A stretch of 15,820 bases of DNA from Promethearchaeota archaeon (GCA_019057775.1 JAHLWT010000027.1:1-15820); one strand, 5' to 3'. Positions 5,970 through 14,248 are shown, counted from the first letter of the stretch. Notes: generated by a model from the letters alone, not told the origin. Numbers and translations are program-made.

Positions 5970-7231
5970 ATTTCATTGATAATAAAATCGGTTCGGCAAT
6001 AGATAATCTAAAGAGTCCAATACATAATTGGTATAAATTTACTGCTGGCTTCTCACATAAATTTGTTGATGAAATAATTTATCATGAAAATCTAAAAACG
6101 AAAAAAAAATCAGTAATATTCGACCCTTTTGCCGGATGCGGTACTACGTTAGTTTCAGCTCAAAAAGAGGGAGTAAGAGCAATTGGAAATGAAGCTCATG
6201 CCTTTATGTATGATATTATTAGAGCGAAAATAAATTGGAAAATAAATCCAGCAATTATTAAATCACATATCCACGAAATCGAGAATTTAATATCCAATAA
6301 TTTAAGTAAAATTGACATCGACAGTATTGCACATCCTTTGATGGTTACTCTCTATGACCCTGAAAAATTAAAATTACTATATTTAATAAGAGACTATATA
6401 TCTAGTATTGAGAACATAAAGTATCATCTTTTTCTAAAATTAGCCTTAAGCCAGACTCTTCACAAAGTCGCTCTTCATCCTATTGTTCCATATATATCAA
6501 GAAAGCGAACTATTAATTCTGACGAACCAGTATGGCAAGTATTCTCAAATTTATGTCATCAAATGTATAATGATACCCTCCTATTCAGTACCAATCAAAA
6601 AACATCAAAAATTTACAAGCACGATTCTCGCAAAACTAATAGATATATATCAGATAATTCTTGCAACATTAGCATCACATCTCCTCCGTATTTAAATAAT
6701 TTAGATTATGGTGAAGTTTCTAAAGTACACACTCACTTTTTTGAGATAACTTCAAATTGGAATGACATTACAGAGAGAGTTAGAAAAAAATTAGTTACCG
6801 GTTCGACTACACATTACTCAATTTCAAAATTCAACCTTAATTCTTTTTTATCTAAAGAATTCTCAATTGTAAACAGAGAAATCTTACCTGAGATTTTAAG
6901 TAAGTCACAAGAGATTAGAGAGATTTCCAAAAATAGAGCAGGCAAGAAGAGTTTTGACATTCTAATTTTACACTACTTTAATGATATGTTTCAAGTATTA
7001 AAGGAGATAAGAAGAATAATTAGACCTGGAGGAGCATTATATATGATTTTGGGTGATAGCGCTCCTTATGGAGTATATATTCAAACAACAGAGATACTAG
7101 GAAAAATTGCCACAAGAATTGGATTCAATAGTTATGAAATTCAAAAAATTAGAACTAGGGGCACTAAATGGAAAAATCTTAAATACAGACATAACCAACC
7201 ATTAGCAGAGAATGTCTTAATATTAAAATGA
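5966..7231 (+). CDS. DNA methyltransferase (SPPY type, probable N4-cytosine or N6-adenine)
   Basis: This 421-aa protein begins with a conserved-looking leader (KSPIHNWYKFTAGFSHKFVDEII). The S-adenosylmethionine-binding motif I DPFAGCGTT is at 53-61, followed by IGNEAHAF. Catalytic motif IV TSPPY is at 238-242, continuing YLNNLDYGEVSKVH and then TERVRKKLVTGSTT (269-282). A late strand RPGGALYMILGDS is at 353-365. An SPPY box favours N4-methylcytosine, but adenine cannot be excluded. Motif I precedes motif IV with about 175 residues between them, unlike the common beta-class N4/N6 enzymes in which the order is reversed. The spacer, and the roughly 50 residues after the TERVR block, are candidates for target recognition. 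It is coupled to the regulator before it and the 335-aa gene after it by 4-nt overlaps. I infer that it marks self DNA for the operon. Confidence 0.85.
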   Translation: MNFIDNKIGSAIDNLKSPIHNWYKFTAGFSHKFVDEIIYHENLKTKKKSVIFDPFAGCGTTLVSAQKEGVRAIGNEAHAFMYDIIRAKINWKINPAIIKSHIHEIENLISNNLSKIDIDSIAHPLMVTLYDPEKLKLLYLIRDYISSIENIKYHLFLKLALSQTLHKVALHPIVPYISRKRTINSDEPVWQVFSNLCHQMYNDTLLFSTNQKTSKIYKHDSRKTNRYISDNSCNISITSPPYLNNLDYGEVSKVHTHFFEITSNWNDITERVRKKLVTGSTTHYSISKFNLNSFLSKEFSIVNREILPEILSKSQEIREISKNRAGKKSFDILILHYFNDMFQVLKEIRRIIRPGGALYMILGDSAPYGVYIQTTEILGKIATRIGFNSYEIQKIRTRGTKWKNLKYRHNQPLAENVLILK

Positions 7232-8235
7232 CAACGATATTAGAGCTATGTAAATCTGAAAGAATTAAGTTGCCTTATTTAAGTTTAACTGAGTTTAGAA
7301 ATAAATTTGACAAGGGTTGGAGTTATTTCTATGTTTATTATTTTAGAGAAATCCGAGACATTTATCTCGCTGTAAGAGAATTTGGATATTCAAGTTTGAA
7401 GAGTTTTACTAATACTGTAATTAATGTATTAAAAATTCGGCCAGTGGATACGGAATGGGATACTGATGGTCGCCGAATTCTGGAACATATTAATGCATTA
7501 ATTTCATTAGGACTTTTGAATAAAAAATATGAGATAGTTAACCGTCAAGCATTCCTCAATTCCACAATTGGAGACGATTTATCATTACAAGATAAACAAG
7601 ATTTTAAATTTTACTTTTTTCGATATTACAGGTTCAAAGAAATTTTGTCTTGGTTTATTAATCCATTCGACCCAGACAGAGAAACATTAATTGATAACCT
7701 TTCTGAGGAATCTATAAAGAAAAATTCCAATGTGCTTTATACATATTCAAAATATAGTAGGTTCTCAGATTCATTCATATTTGAATTAGAAAACAATACT
7801 CCAATATATTATATTGACAGAGAGAATGAAGATTTTATGAGGTTTTGGGATGTCTTCCTAGCATGGACTAAAGAGCTTGGGCTAATTGAGAAATTTAATC
7901 TTAAAAATCTAGATTATAGGATTTCTGATACACATAAGTCACTAACTTGTGTTTACTTTATTAATAGTGATATACCTAGGATTAACTTACTTGAATTTAT
8001 CAAAACAAATTATAAATCTAAATACATAAATGTCCCAAAACTAGTGTTTAAATTATGTGTCCGTTACCGCTTGCCAATTGATATGTCTAAGACCATAATT
8101 GTCTCTCAATGCAAGGAATCAAGTGATAAAATAAGTATGCAACGTACCTCTGAGGTTTTCATTAGGGATAAAACAGAGCTTGATTTTGTGCCAATAGTAA
8201 AGAATTCATACATCTCACACTTAATGATATTATAA
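7228..8235 (+). CDS. Unknown 335-aa protein of the five-gene operon, winged-helix-like segments
   Basis: I do not recognise the family. The protein is soluble, rich in aromatic and charged residues, with no signal peptide, membrane segment, metal site or catalytic motif that I can see. Residues about 45-110 (IYLAVREFGYSSLKSFTNTV ... RRILEHINALISLGLLNKKYEIVN) resemble a winged helix, and 203-235 (FWDVFLAWTKELGLIEKFNL) may be the start of a second. Its start overlaps the methyltransferase stop (ATGA, 7228-7231) and its stop overlaps the ATPase start (TAATG, 8233-8237), so it is probably made in fixed ratio with both. A role as a DNA-binding adaptor or specificity subunit between methyltransferase and ATPase would fit, but that is a guess from position and the helical segments. 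Confidence 0.75.
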   Translation: MTTILELCKSERIKLPYLSLTEFRNKFDKGWSYFYVYYFREIRDIYLAVREFGYSSLKSFTNTVINVLKIRPVDTEWDTDGRRILEHINALISLGLLNKKYEIVNRQAFLNSTIGDDLSLQDKQDFKFYFFRYYRFKEILSWFINPFDPDRETLIDNLSEESIKKNSNVLYTYSKYSRFSDSFIFELENNTPIYYIDRENEDFMRFWDVFLAWTKELGLIEKFNLKNLDYRISDTHKSLTCVYFINSDIPRINLLEFIKTNYKSKYINVPKLVFKLCVRYRLPIDMSKTIIVSQCKESSDKISMQRTSEVFIRDKTELDFVPIVKNSYISHLMIL

Positions 8236-9563
8236 TGGAAGTAGATAGAAAATTATTAGACCTCTTAAAAAATAAGGAAATAGCCACCCTAGATAATTTG
8301 AATTATAAAAAGCTAGGACTGAATTTTAATCCATTTCCAAAAGCGGGAATTTCTGACATAAACAGTAGTGACTTCATTAATAGCAACTTTAGTCCAGTTG
8401 ATGAAGATGTTGAGCAAGCGATTAATGAATTTATCATTGATTCATTATTTCCAAAAAATCCCTATTCCAAAGATAAATATATCAGTGCAGTAATCCGGGG
8501 CGATTATGGCTATGGAAAGACTCAGACTCTAATGTATATTAAATTCCTTCTTGAATCTTTTAAAGAAGCAAAAGAATATCGTAAGAGTCCATATGTTATT
8601 TATATTGACAATCCTGGTGCAAAATTGACAGAGTTAATTGGTACTATTATTTATAAAATTGGGGAAGAAAATTTCAAAAAATACCTTTGGAACATTGTCA
8701 TTGTCTCCATTCGAAAAAACGAAGATTATAAAACTCAGCTTCTTGATTATATCCCAGGTGGGTATTCCTTGTTCAGCACTGAAAAATATGACCCCTTCTC
8801 TACTGAGAATACAATTAATTACAAGAAATTTATTGATGGTTGGTATCAATTCTTTCAAAAAGATACAAGAAAGAAAAAGAGATTTCAGGATAATTTGAAG
8901 GAAATAATTATTTCTCTTTTTACAGCTAAGTTTCAAAATACGACTGTTGCAATTTATTTCTATGAGCTTCTCTCAGAGAATATTGGGATTAATAAAACTT
9001 GGGAATTGTTAACAACAGGTGATGCAAAAAATCTTGAAAAAAAAGAAGTATACATAATTAGGGCAATTGTCGATTTGATTCACGAACAAGGATTTACTGA
9101 TTTCCATATTTTGGTTGATGAATTTGAAGCTGTTACCACCGGTAGACTATCAAAATCTGAGATAGATAGATATGTGGCAAATTTAAGGGCATTAATAGAT
9201 AAGGAAAGAAATTGGTGTGCGGCATTTTCAATGACAGGATTGGCATTGTCAAGTCTTAAGAGGGTATCACCCCCTCTTGCGGACAGAATAACAAGTAAGG
9301 TTATAGACCTAAAGCCGCTTAATAAGACTAGCTCTAATAAATTATTATTAAATTATTTAAATCTCGCTAGAGAGAAATCAGACTCAATTTTCCCTTTTGA
9401 TGAATCTGGTGTCGATGAACTGTTGACTCTTTCAAATAACATACATAGAATTTTCCTTAAATCTTGTTTCCATTTAATCCAGAGAGCTAATGAGAATCTT
9501 AAAAGTGAGGAAACTATTAACTCTGAATTTGTTACGAAATTTTTTCAAATCGAAGAAGAATAA
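8235..9563 (+). CDS. P-loop AAA-type ATPase of the five-gene operon (ORC/ExeA-like)
   Basis: This 442-aa protein opens with LGLNFNPFPKAG (27-38), like the GLxxNPF leader of ExeA-, TniB- and ORC-like ATPases. Walker A GDYGYGKT is at 89-96, a strand YVIYIDN at 120-126, an unusually long insert at about 130-285, Walker B ILVDEFEAV at 292-300 (D295, E296), a sensor-like strand AAFSMTG at 329-335, and PPLADRI (346-352) whose Arg could be the arginine finger. A helical C-terminal domain (about 360-430) resembles a lid. The Walker A and B style also recalls the BREX BrxC/BrxD ATPases, but the protein is much shorter than BrxC. Likely role: ATP-dependent loading on DNA or switching that activates the PIN nuclease gene product next to it, 10 nt downstream. 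Confidence 0.82.
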   Translation: MEVDRKLLDLLKNKEIATLDNLNYKKLGLNFNPFPKAGISDINSSDFINSNFSPVDEDVEQAINEFIIDSLFPKNPYSKDKYISAVIRGDYGYGKTQTLMYIKFLLESFKEAKEYRKSPYVIYIDNPGAKLTELIGTIIYKIGEENFKKYLWNIVIVSIRKNEDYKTQLLDYIPGGYSLFSTEKYDPFSTENTINYKKFIDGWYQFFQKDTRKKKRFQDNLKEIIISLFTAKFQNTTVAIYFYELLSENIGINKTWELLTTGDAKNLEKKEVYIIRAIVDLIHEQGFTDFHILVDEFEAVTTGRLSKSEIDRYVANLRALIDKERNWCAAFSMTGLALSSLKRVSPPLADRITSKVIDLKPLNKTSSNKLLLNYLNLAREKSDSIFPFDESGVDELLTLSNNIHRIFLKSCFHLIQRANENLKSEETINSEFVTKFFQIEEE

Positions 9564-9573
9564 AAGGACAACA

Positions 9574-10653
9574 ATGGAGAGTTGGAGTGACGAGCCGTAT
9601 AGACAATTTAAAATCAAGATTTTTCTTGATACAAATATTTTAACATGTATTGTCGATAAAACTCATGATGGATTATCGAAATCTATAGATATTTTAAAAT
9701 CTTTAGAATTCGTAGATTTAGTGAGTTCAACATTTGTTGCCTTTGAATTTGCGGGTATTCGTAAAAGAGAACATTTCTTACGACAAGTTATTCTGAAATC
9801 AGCGTCAAGCTCTTCCGGTCACTTTAATTATAGTTCAATATTTCAAATTAGAAATAATTTCCAATCAGAAGATGTTAAGTTTGAAGATATACAACCTGAT
9901 ATCCAAAAATCAGTTGAAGATGAAATTGAAGATATAATCAACTCATATGAAATTAATTATTCCAATAATATATTTCATAAAGAACTTTATAAGCCAACAT
10001 TAGATATTTGTCTAAATTCAAGAGTATCCAAAGAAGATAGCTTTGTGTTAATTTCAGCAATACTCCCACAACCAGGTAGCCCTGAAAAGAATGTAACTAT
10101 TTTAACTAAGGATAAGGATTTTATCAAATCATATTATGAATTTCCTTTGGATTCGATATTTAGCAAGTATGGATTAACTGAACCTAATATATTAGATATT
10201 AGAAATATAAAATTATCTAGTGGTAGAAATATTAATCTATTGCAAAATATAATAATCAACTTGACTAAATTTTGGAAAGATAAAATATTGGAACTAATCC
10301 AAATGTATAACAAAGATAAATTCCTTGGTTTAACATTCACACCAAAAGGTGCAACCTTCCCGAAGGATGTAATTTGCTTCACTTTGCCGTCAAATACTCA
10401 ACTCAATAGTAATATTTATGTTTCAATTATCGGCCATAACCTTGATTTTATCTATACCACAAAGTTCAGAGTAGAAGATTTTTGGAATAATGGTTCAATT
10501 GGCACTTATCCTTTTATAAGTCAAAAAGATGCCTACATATCTTTTAAGATTTTTGAATTTGACGATGGCGCTCAGTCCACTCCATTACCAATATCACAAA
10601 TAAATAAATTAAGAGAAAATGGTAATCTTGTTTTCATCCATGATGATTCGTAA
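9574..10653 (+). CDS. PIN-domain nuclease with extra C-terminal beta-rich domain
   Basis: This 359-aa protein is counted from the ATG at 9574, which follows AAAAGGACA and the ATPase stop by 10 nt. A longer frame from 9490 would overlap the ATPase by 74 nt and adds only basic, non-homologous-looking residues. The N-terminal ~190 residues carry the PIN signature: FLDTNIL with D19, E58 in FVAFEFAGI, D155 in SKEDSFVLISA, and D180/D182 in ILTKDKDF. All four acidic positions needed for a two-metal nuclease are present. An insert at about 75-145 lengthens the usual 130-aa domain. From about 225 on a strand-rich domain follows (LGLTFTPKGATF, ICFTL, IYVSIIGHNL, AYISFKIFEF) of unknown role. PIN enzymes cut RNA or single-stranded DNA. 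No small antitoxin gene accompanies it, so control probably lies with the ATPase and methylation. Confidence 0.82.
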   Translation: MESWSDEPYRQFKIKIFLDTNILTCIVDKTHDGLSKSIDILKSLEFVDLVSSTFVAFEFAGIRKREHFLRQVILKSASSSSGHFNYSSIFQIRNNFQSEDVKFEDIQPDIQKSVEDEIEDIINSYEINYSNNIFHKELYKPTLDICLNSRVSKEDSFVLISAILPQPGSPEKNVTILTKDKDFIKSYYEFPLDSIFSKYGLTEPNILDIRNIKLSSGRNINLLQNIIINLTKFWKDKILELIQMYNKDKFLGLTFTPKGATFPKDVICFTLPSNTQLNSNIYVSIIGHNLDFIYTTKFRVEDFWNNGSIGTYPFISQKDAYISFKIFEFDDGAQSTPLPISQINKLRENGNLVFIHDDS

Positions 10654-10674
10654 ATATTACTCTATTTAATTTTT

Positions 10675-10878
10675 TACCAAAAGGACAACCAACTTAGATA
10701 CCTTAAACACTATACTGGATTGAATTTGAGCTTGCAAATTTCTCCAGAAAAGGCAATCGATGTTATTAAAGATATACAACAATTAACATATCAATTACCA
10801 TTATCTAAAGAAATAAAATCGAAAATTCTCAATCTAAATGAGAATCAGGAAAAATTACTAAAAATTGCCAAATCCTAA
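10675..10878 (+). pseudogene. C-terminal remnant of a transposase (IS4/IS1634-like)
   Basis: The frame is open from the PIN stop to the TAA at 10876-10878 and becomes protein-like at about 10675. It reads RYLKHYTGLNLSLQISPEKA and then AIDVIKDIQQLTYQLPLSKE, ending with LNENQEKLLKIAKS. The 'isPekai-x-ii-x-l-...-LP-x-s...iL-L-x-x-xQ-x-x-Ll' pattern is, from memory, the tail of Bacteroidota IS1634-type transposases. No start codon or DDE residues are present, so it is an inactive scar. A 7-bp hairpin ATTCTCA/TGAGAAT lies inside it. The element borders the five-gene operon on the right, in line with transfer by insertion sequences or homologous recombination at them. Confidence 0.5.
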
Positions 10879-11238
10879 AATTGGGTCATGCGTTGCACAA
10901 AACAGGAGATGAGCCCTAATCCAAAAGATAGATTACTCAATATAATTATTTTCTTAACAATAAGGCAGTTGTTCAGTCATTAACAATAGATCAATGAATA
11001 CAATGATTTCTTTTTGGAAACTTTCAAATATTGGTGGAGTAGAAGAGATACTTTTTTTGCAGCAAGTCTGACTTCTAAATCATTTTTTATTTCATTGATT
11101 TTATTTAAATGTACATAATAAGGTATTTCCTTAAACCTGAATGGATTAATTCTTTTTAGCTTAAATTTAAAAACTTCATTATGAACTGCAATATATTCAT
11201 CCAACAGGTCATTAACATCTTAGCCAAGTAAAAAAATA
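10879..11238. other. 360-base stretch of decayed sequence, with a weak minus-strand open frame
   Basis: After the transposase tail no clear gene follows. On the minus strand a frame of about 79 codons (open from 11219 to the stop at 10980-10982) has no ATG, only a TTG at 11202-11204, and begins right after an in-frame stop. Its protein (LDEYIAVHNEVFKFKLKRIN..., ending in a Lys- and Leu-rich segment) has plausible composition but matches nothing I recognise. It may be the tail of a gene cut off when the island was rearranged. I would not count it as an intact gene. Confidence 0.35.
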
Positions 11239-11523
11239 TTATAAAGAAATTAGAACTGTCCCAATCAAATAAAATATAATTATGAGATAAGTACTAACCT
11301 TTTCCCAAGTAAGAGATTCACTCAAAGATTTGGGACGAATATTATCTCTGCAAAAAAGATTTGCAAAAGTTGCAGAAATAAAGAAACCTCCTCCAATTAA
11401 GTCCATTGAGACAACCTTATTAGAATTTTTTCTCAATAAAATAATCAGTGCAAAAACACTTATGGTTACAATTAAATATATGCTTATCGCTTTAATAACT
11501 GGGTTAATTTTTTGTTTCTTCAT
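11239..11523 (-). CDS. Small three-segment membrane protein coupled to hsdS
   Basis: This 94-aa protein has three hydrophobic segments: about 10-30 (IKAISIYLIVTISVFALIILL), 38-58 (around DLIGGGFFISATFANLFC) and 77-94 (TYLIIIFYLIGTVLISL). The N-terminus MKKQKINP is positive, so it probably starts in the cytoplasm. Its ATG overlaps the hsdS stop (ATGA at 11520-11523), the same coupling as between hsdM and hsdS, so it is read as the fourth gene of the type I restriction operon. Membrane proteins are not standard components of type I systems. It may be an associated accessory (for example a membrane anchor or an abortive-infection pore), or a gene that happens to follow. The family is not recognised. 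Confidence 0.6.
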   Translation of the reverse strand: MKKQKINPVIKAISIYLIVTISVFALIILLRKNSNKVVSMDLIGGGFFISATFANLFCRDNIRPKSLSESLTWEKVSTYLIIIFYLIGTVLISL

Positions 11524-12674
11524 CTTTTATCGGTATAAATATATTTCTCCCCCTTAAACGCCCCCTGCAACAAACTCTGAAATAGTTCCTCACTCTTTTG
11601 AAGGCTTTGTTGGGTGAGTTGTTTTTGTTGTTCGATACTATCTATAATTGATGCAAATCTATTTTGCATCTCAACTGGCGTTTTCGGTACTTTCACAGCG
11701 TAAAGATCATCTTTTGAGATATTAATAAATGTACTGCCATCACTTGTTTTTTGAAAAATATTATACATAGCTTTCAACAGTAGAAAAATATACTTGTTGG
11801 TAACACTACTCTTGCTTCTTATTGCAGCTAGCCCCCTTCCAATACAATACTTCTTGTCTGCAAAATTCATTCGGCCGGCAGTGGCTCCCCTGACACAAAA
11901 TAGAATGTCATCTGGTTTACATAACTTTCTTGGTTCAGTTGTCCATTGTTTCTCTGTCGGATTATTCTCCCCAAACTCTGTTGGCCCATTTAAAAGTGGT
12001 GTTCCTTGTCCTGTAACGTTATAAGATTCACCCTTGGGTGATTGCCCCATAATTATTTCACATAGTTCCCCTAATTCAATAATTATCCATCCCTTGGAAT
12101 TAAGATAAGGATCCCCAAACATCTCCAAAAACACACTCTGGGCGAGTTGGTCGTATTTTTCAAGGATCTTTTTGTCGTTGCGGCGTAACTCATCAGCCTT
12201 GTCCAATATAGTCGCGATCTTTTTCTGGGTTTCAAGGGGAGGAAGGGGAATTTCTATCCCTTCAATTTCAGATAGCCTAATACTTGGATATGATTCATCA
12301 ACAATTAGCCTTGATGGCCCAAACCATTGAAAAAAGTACTTTAAGAAAAGTGGTGAAAATCTACCGGATGGCAGAATAGCAGCCAAATGGCTAACAATGT
12401 AGGCGGGGGTTGTGGTTTGAAATACTCTATTCTTCATTGCACTCATACCACTTTTTGCAAAAAGGATTGTGTCAGCAGGCATTAGCTTTAATTTTAACCT
12501 TTTAGCAGTTTCATGATCAACTTTAGGCAAGATAGATTCTGATTCTCCTTTTAATAAATTCTCAAGATGTCCCGCCCTAATAAAAGGATAACCCGAGATC
12601 CCAAAATCTGCATCTCTAGGAGCAGCTTGTCCAGTAGCCACTTTGGCAATTTCTGATAGGTTAATAAACCTCAT
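11520..12674 (-). CDS. hsdS: Type I restriction-modification specificity subunit
   Basis: This 384-aa protein has the classical two-target-domain plan. The first target recognition domain runs about 1-145, followed by the conserved helical spacer with IPLPPLETQKKIATILDKAD and LRRNDKKILEKYDQLAQSVF (about 146-188). The second target domain is about 195-345 (GWIIIELGELCEIIMGQSPK opens it), and a closing conserved region has EMQNRFASIIDSIEQQKQL and SEELFQSLLQGAF. The two target domains differ, so the recognised DNA site is bipartite and asymmetric; the bases cannot be read from sequence. It starts inside the hsdM stop (ATGA, 12671-12674). Length is slightly below the common 400-450 aa but all segments are present. 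No inverted second hsdS copy or invertase was seen, so no sign of phase variation. Confidence 0.93.
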   Translation of the reverse strand: MRFINLSEIAKVATGQAAPRDADFGISGYPFIRAGHLENLLKGESESILPKVDHETAKRLKLKLMPADTILFAKSGMSAMKNRVFQTTTPAYIVSHLAAILPSGRFSPLFLKYFFQWFGPSRLIVDESYPSIRLSEIEGIEIPLPPLETQKKIATILDKADELRRNDKKILEKYDQLAQSVFLEMFGDPYLNSKGWIIIELGELCEIIMGQSPKGESYNVTGQGTPLLNGPTEFGENNPTEKQWTTEPRKLCKPDDILFCVRGATAGRMNFADKKYCIGRGLAAIRSKSSVTNKYIFLLLKAMYNIFQKTSDGSTFINISKDDLYAVKVPKTPVEMQNRFASIIDSIEQQKQLTQQSLQKSEELFQSLLQGAFKGEKYIYTDKR

Positions 12675-14245
12675 TTGATTAATTTCTCTAATTCATTTAG
12701 TAAAGCTATTCTCTGATCAATTAGCATTCTAATACCTGGCTCTCCCTCCTTTCCATTTATTATTTCATTCGGATTATCATATTCAATCTCCTCATATACA
12801 ATCTCCTTGTATCTATTAATGCTCAGATCATACCCGTTATCCTTTATCTCATCCACAGGAACAAAGAAGTGCTTTGCTTTCCGGTCATCCTCCTTCACCT
12901 TTTCTCTTACGGTCCAACTCTTCAGAATATCCGGAATATCGTTCCTGTCAATCTTATCCCGTTTATCATCCAATGAGTAACCATCGGCCTCCATATCATA
13001 AAACCACACTTTTTCTGTCTGACCGCCCTTAACAAATATCAATACAGCAGTACTCACTCCTGCATAAGGTTTGAATACACCACTTGGCATAGAGACAACT
13101 CCTTGCAGCTCACATTCGTCTATCAGCAGTTCCCGGGCTTGTTTGTGGGCTTTACTGGATCCAAATAATACTCCATCAGGCACAATCACCGCAGCACGTC
13201 CACCCATCTTCAGGGAATTGAAAATCCGGTTTATAAATAAAAGTTCTGTTTTGGTTGTACTCAACCTGAATCCTTCATTAATATCCCCCTTATCAATACT
13301 ACCTTTAAAAGGCGGATTGGCAAGGCTCACATCGTATTTATTATCCTCATTGTATTTCTTGCTCAAAGTATCCACCAGGTCAATATTGGGTTGGGAAATT
13401 CCATGTAACATCAGGTTCATCAATCCAACCCGAACCATTGTATTGTCAAAATCATAACCAAAGAAGGTTTTTTCCTTTAGCTGAATCCATAATTTCTCAT
13501 TTGTCAGCTTATCCCCAAAAGTTCCTTTAACGAATCCATTCTCATCTGTAAATCGCCTACCCTCTGAAGTGTACTGTGTTAATATATGCTGATAAGCCCC
13601 CAATAAAAAGCCACCGGTTCCACAGGCAGGATCACAAACAATTTCTCCTAACCTTGGATTCACCATTTCCACCATCATCTGGATGATATGCCTTGGGGTT
13701 CTGAACTGACCATTCTTCCCTGCAGTAGCAATCTCAGATAGAAGAAGTTCATACATGTCTCCCTGTGTGTCCTGAAAGGTTTGACCTGACTCACTTTCCT
13801 TCTCTATTTCCAGATAAATATTGTCTATCAAATTTATGGATTCAACAAGCAATGAAGGCTTAGGTATAATAAATACAGCATCCCTCATATGCCTGCCAAA
13901 AGCAGACTCACCGCCGTTTAATTGCTTTATAAAAGGGAAAACTTTGCTTTGAACATGCGCCAACATCTCTCCTCCTTCCATCTGCTTGAAATGACTCCAC
14001 CTAAGAGTTTCTTTATCCACATCTTCATTTAAATTTGGGACTTGAAAGGGTCCTTCAAAGACGGATTGATATTTCTCTCCGGAGAACTCAGCCTTTTTGA
14101 TATTATTCAGATCAACCTCGTCAAGTCGACGCATAAATAAAAGATAGCTGATTTGCTCAATAGCTGTTAAAGGATTACTGATTCCCCCGCTCCAGAATTT
14201 ATCCCAGAGTTTTTTTATTTCTGATTTAATTTTTGATGATAACAT
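12671..14245 (-). CDS. hsdM: Type I restriction-modification DNA methyltransferase subunit
   Basis: This 524-aa protein has the N-terminal helical HsdM_N domain (KSEIKKLWDKFWSGGISNPL and TAIEQISYLLFMRRLDE) and an N6-adenine methyltransferase core: motif I DPACGTGGFLLGAY at 205-218 and catalytic NPPF at 310-313. GQFRTPRHIIQMM (179-191) is the characteristic HsdM lead-in. Length is typical. Together with HsdS it forms the methylase (usually M2S) that protects host DNA at the target site, and with HsdR the restriction complex. The start lies 3 nt after the hsdR stop, and the stop overlaps hsdS by 4 nt. Everything points to an intact enzyme. Confidence 0.95.
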   Translation of the reverse strand: MLSSKIKSEIKKLWDKFWSGGISNPLTAIEQISYLLFMRRLDEVDLNNIKKAEFSGEKYQSVFEGPFQVPNLNEDVDKETLRWSHFKQMEGGEMLAHVQSKVFPFIKQLNGGESAFGRHMRDAVFIIPKPSLLVESINLIDNIYLEIEKESESGQTFQDTQGDMYELLLSEIATAGKNGQFRTPRHIIQMMVEMVNPRLGEIVCDPACGTGGFLLGAYQHILTQYTSEGRRFTDENGFVKGTFGDKLTNEKLWIQLKEKTFFGYDFDNTMVRVGLMNLMLHGISQPNIDLVDTLSKKYNEDNKYDVSLANPPFKGSIDKGDINEGFRLSTTKTELLFINRIFNSLKMGGRAAVIVPDGVLFGSSKAHKQARELLIDECELQGVVSMPSGVFKPYAGVSTAVLIFVKGGQTEKVWFYDMEADGYSLDDKRDKIDRNDIPDILKSWTVREKVKEDDRKAKHFFVPVDEIKDNGYDLSINRYKEIVYEEIEYDNPNEIINGKEGEPGIRMLIDQRIALLNELEKLIK

Positions 14246-14248
14246 ATT

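Noticed and set aside
9490..9573. Upstream start for the PIN gene inside the ATPase gene
   Set aside because: It would add 28 basic residues encoded in the overlap with the ATPase; the ATG at 9574 has a better upstream sequence and places the PIN core at the normal distance from the N-terminus.
5631..10659. AAATATTA at 5631-5638 and 10652-10659 as a target-site duplication bounding the five-gene operon
   Set aside because: An 8-base A/T-only match is expected by chance in this DNA, and both copies overlap stop codons; no terminal inverted repeats accompany it.
10980..11204. 74-codon minus-strand frame as an intact gene
   Set aside because: Only a TTG start right after an in-frame stop, no recognisable domain, and it lies among decayed sequence; kept only as a possible remnant.
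13071..13457. 128-codon plus-strand open frame inside hsdM
   Set aside because: It is the antisense shadow of conserved hsdM coding sequence, including the NPPF region, and has no features of its own.
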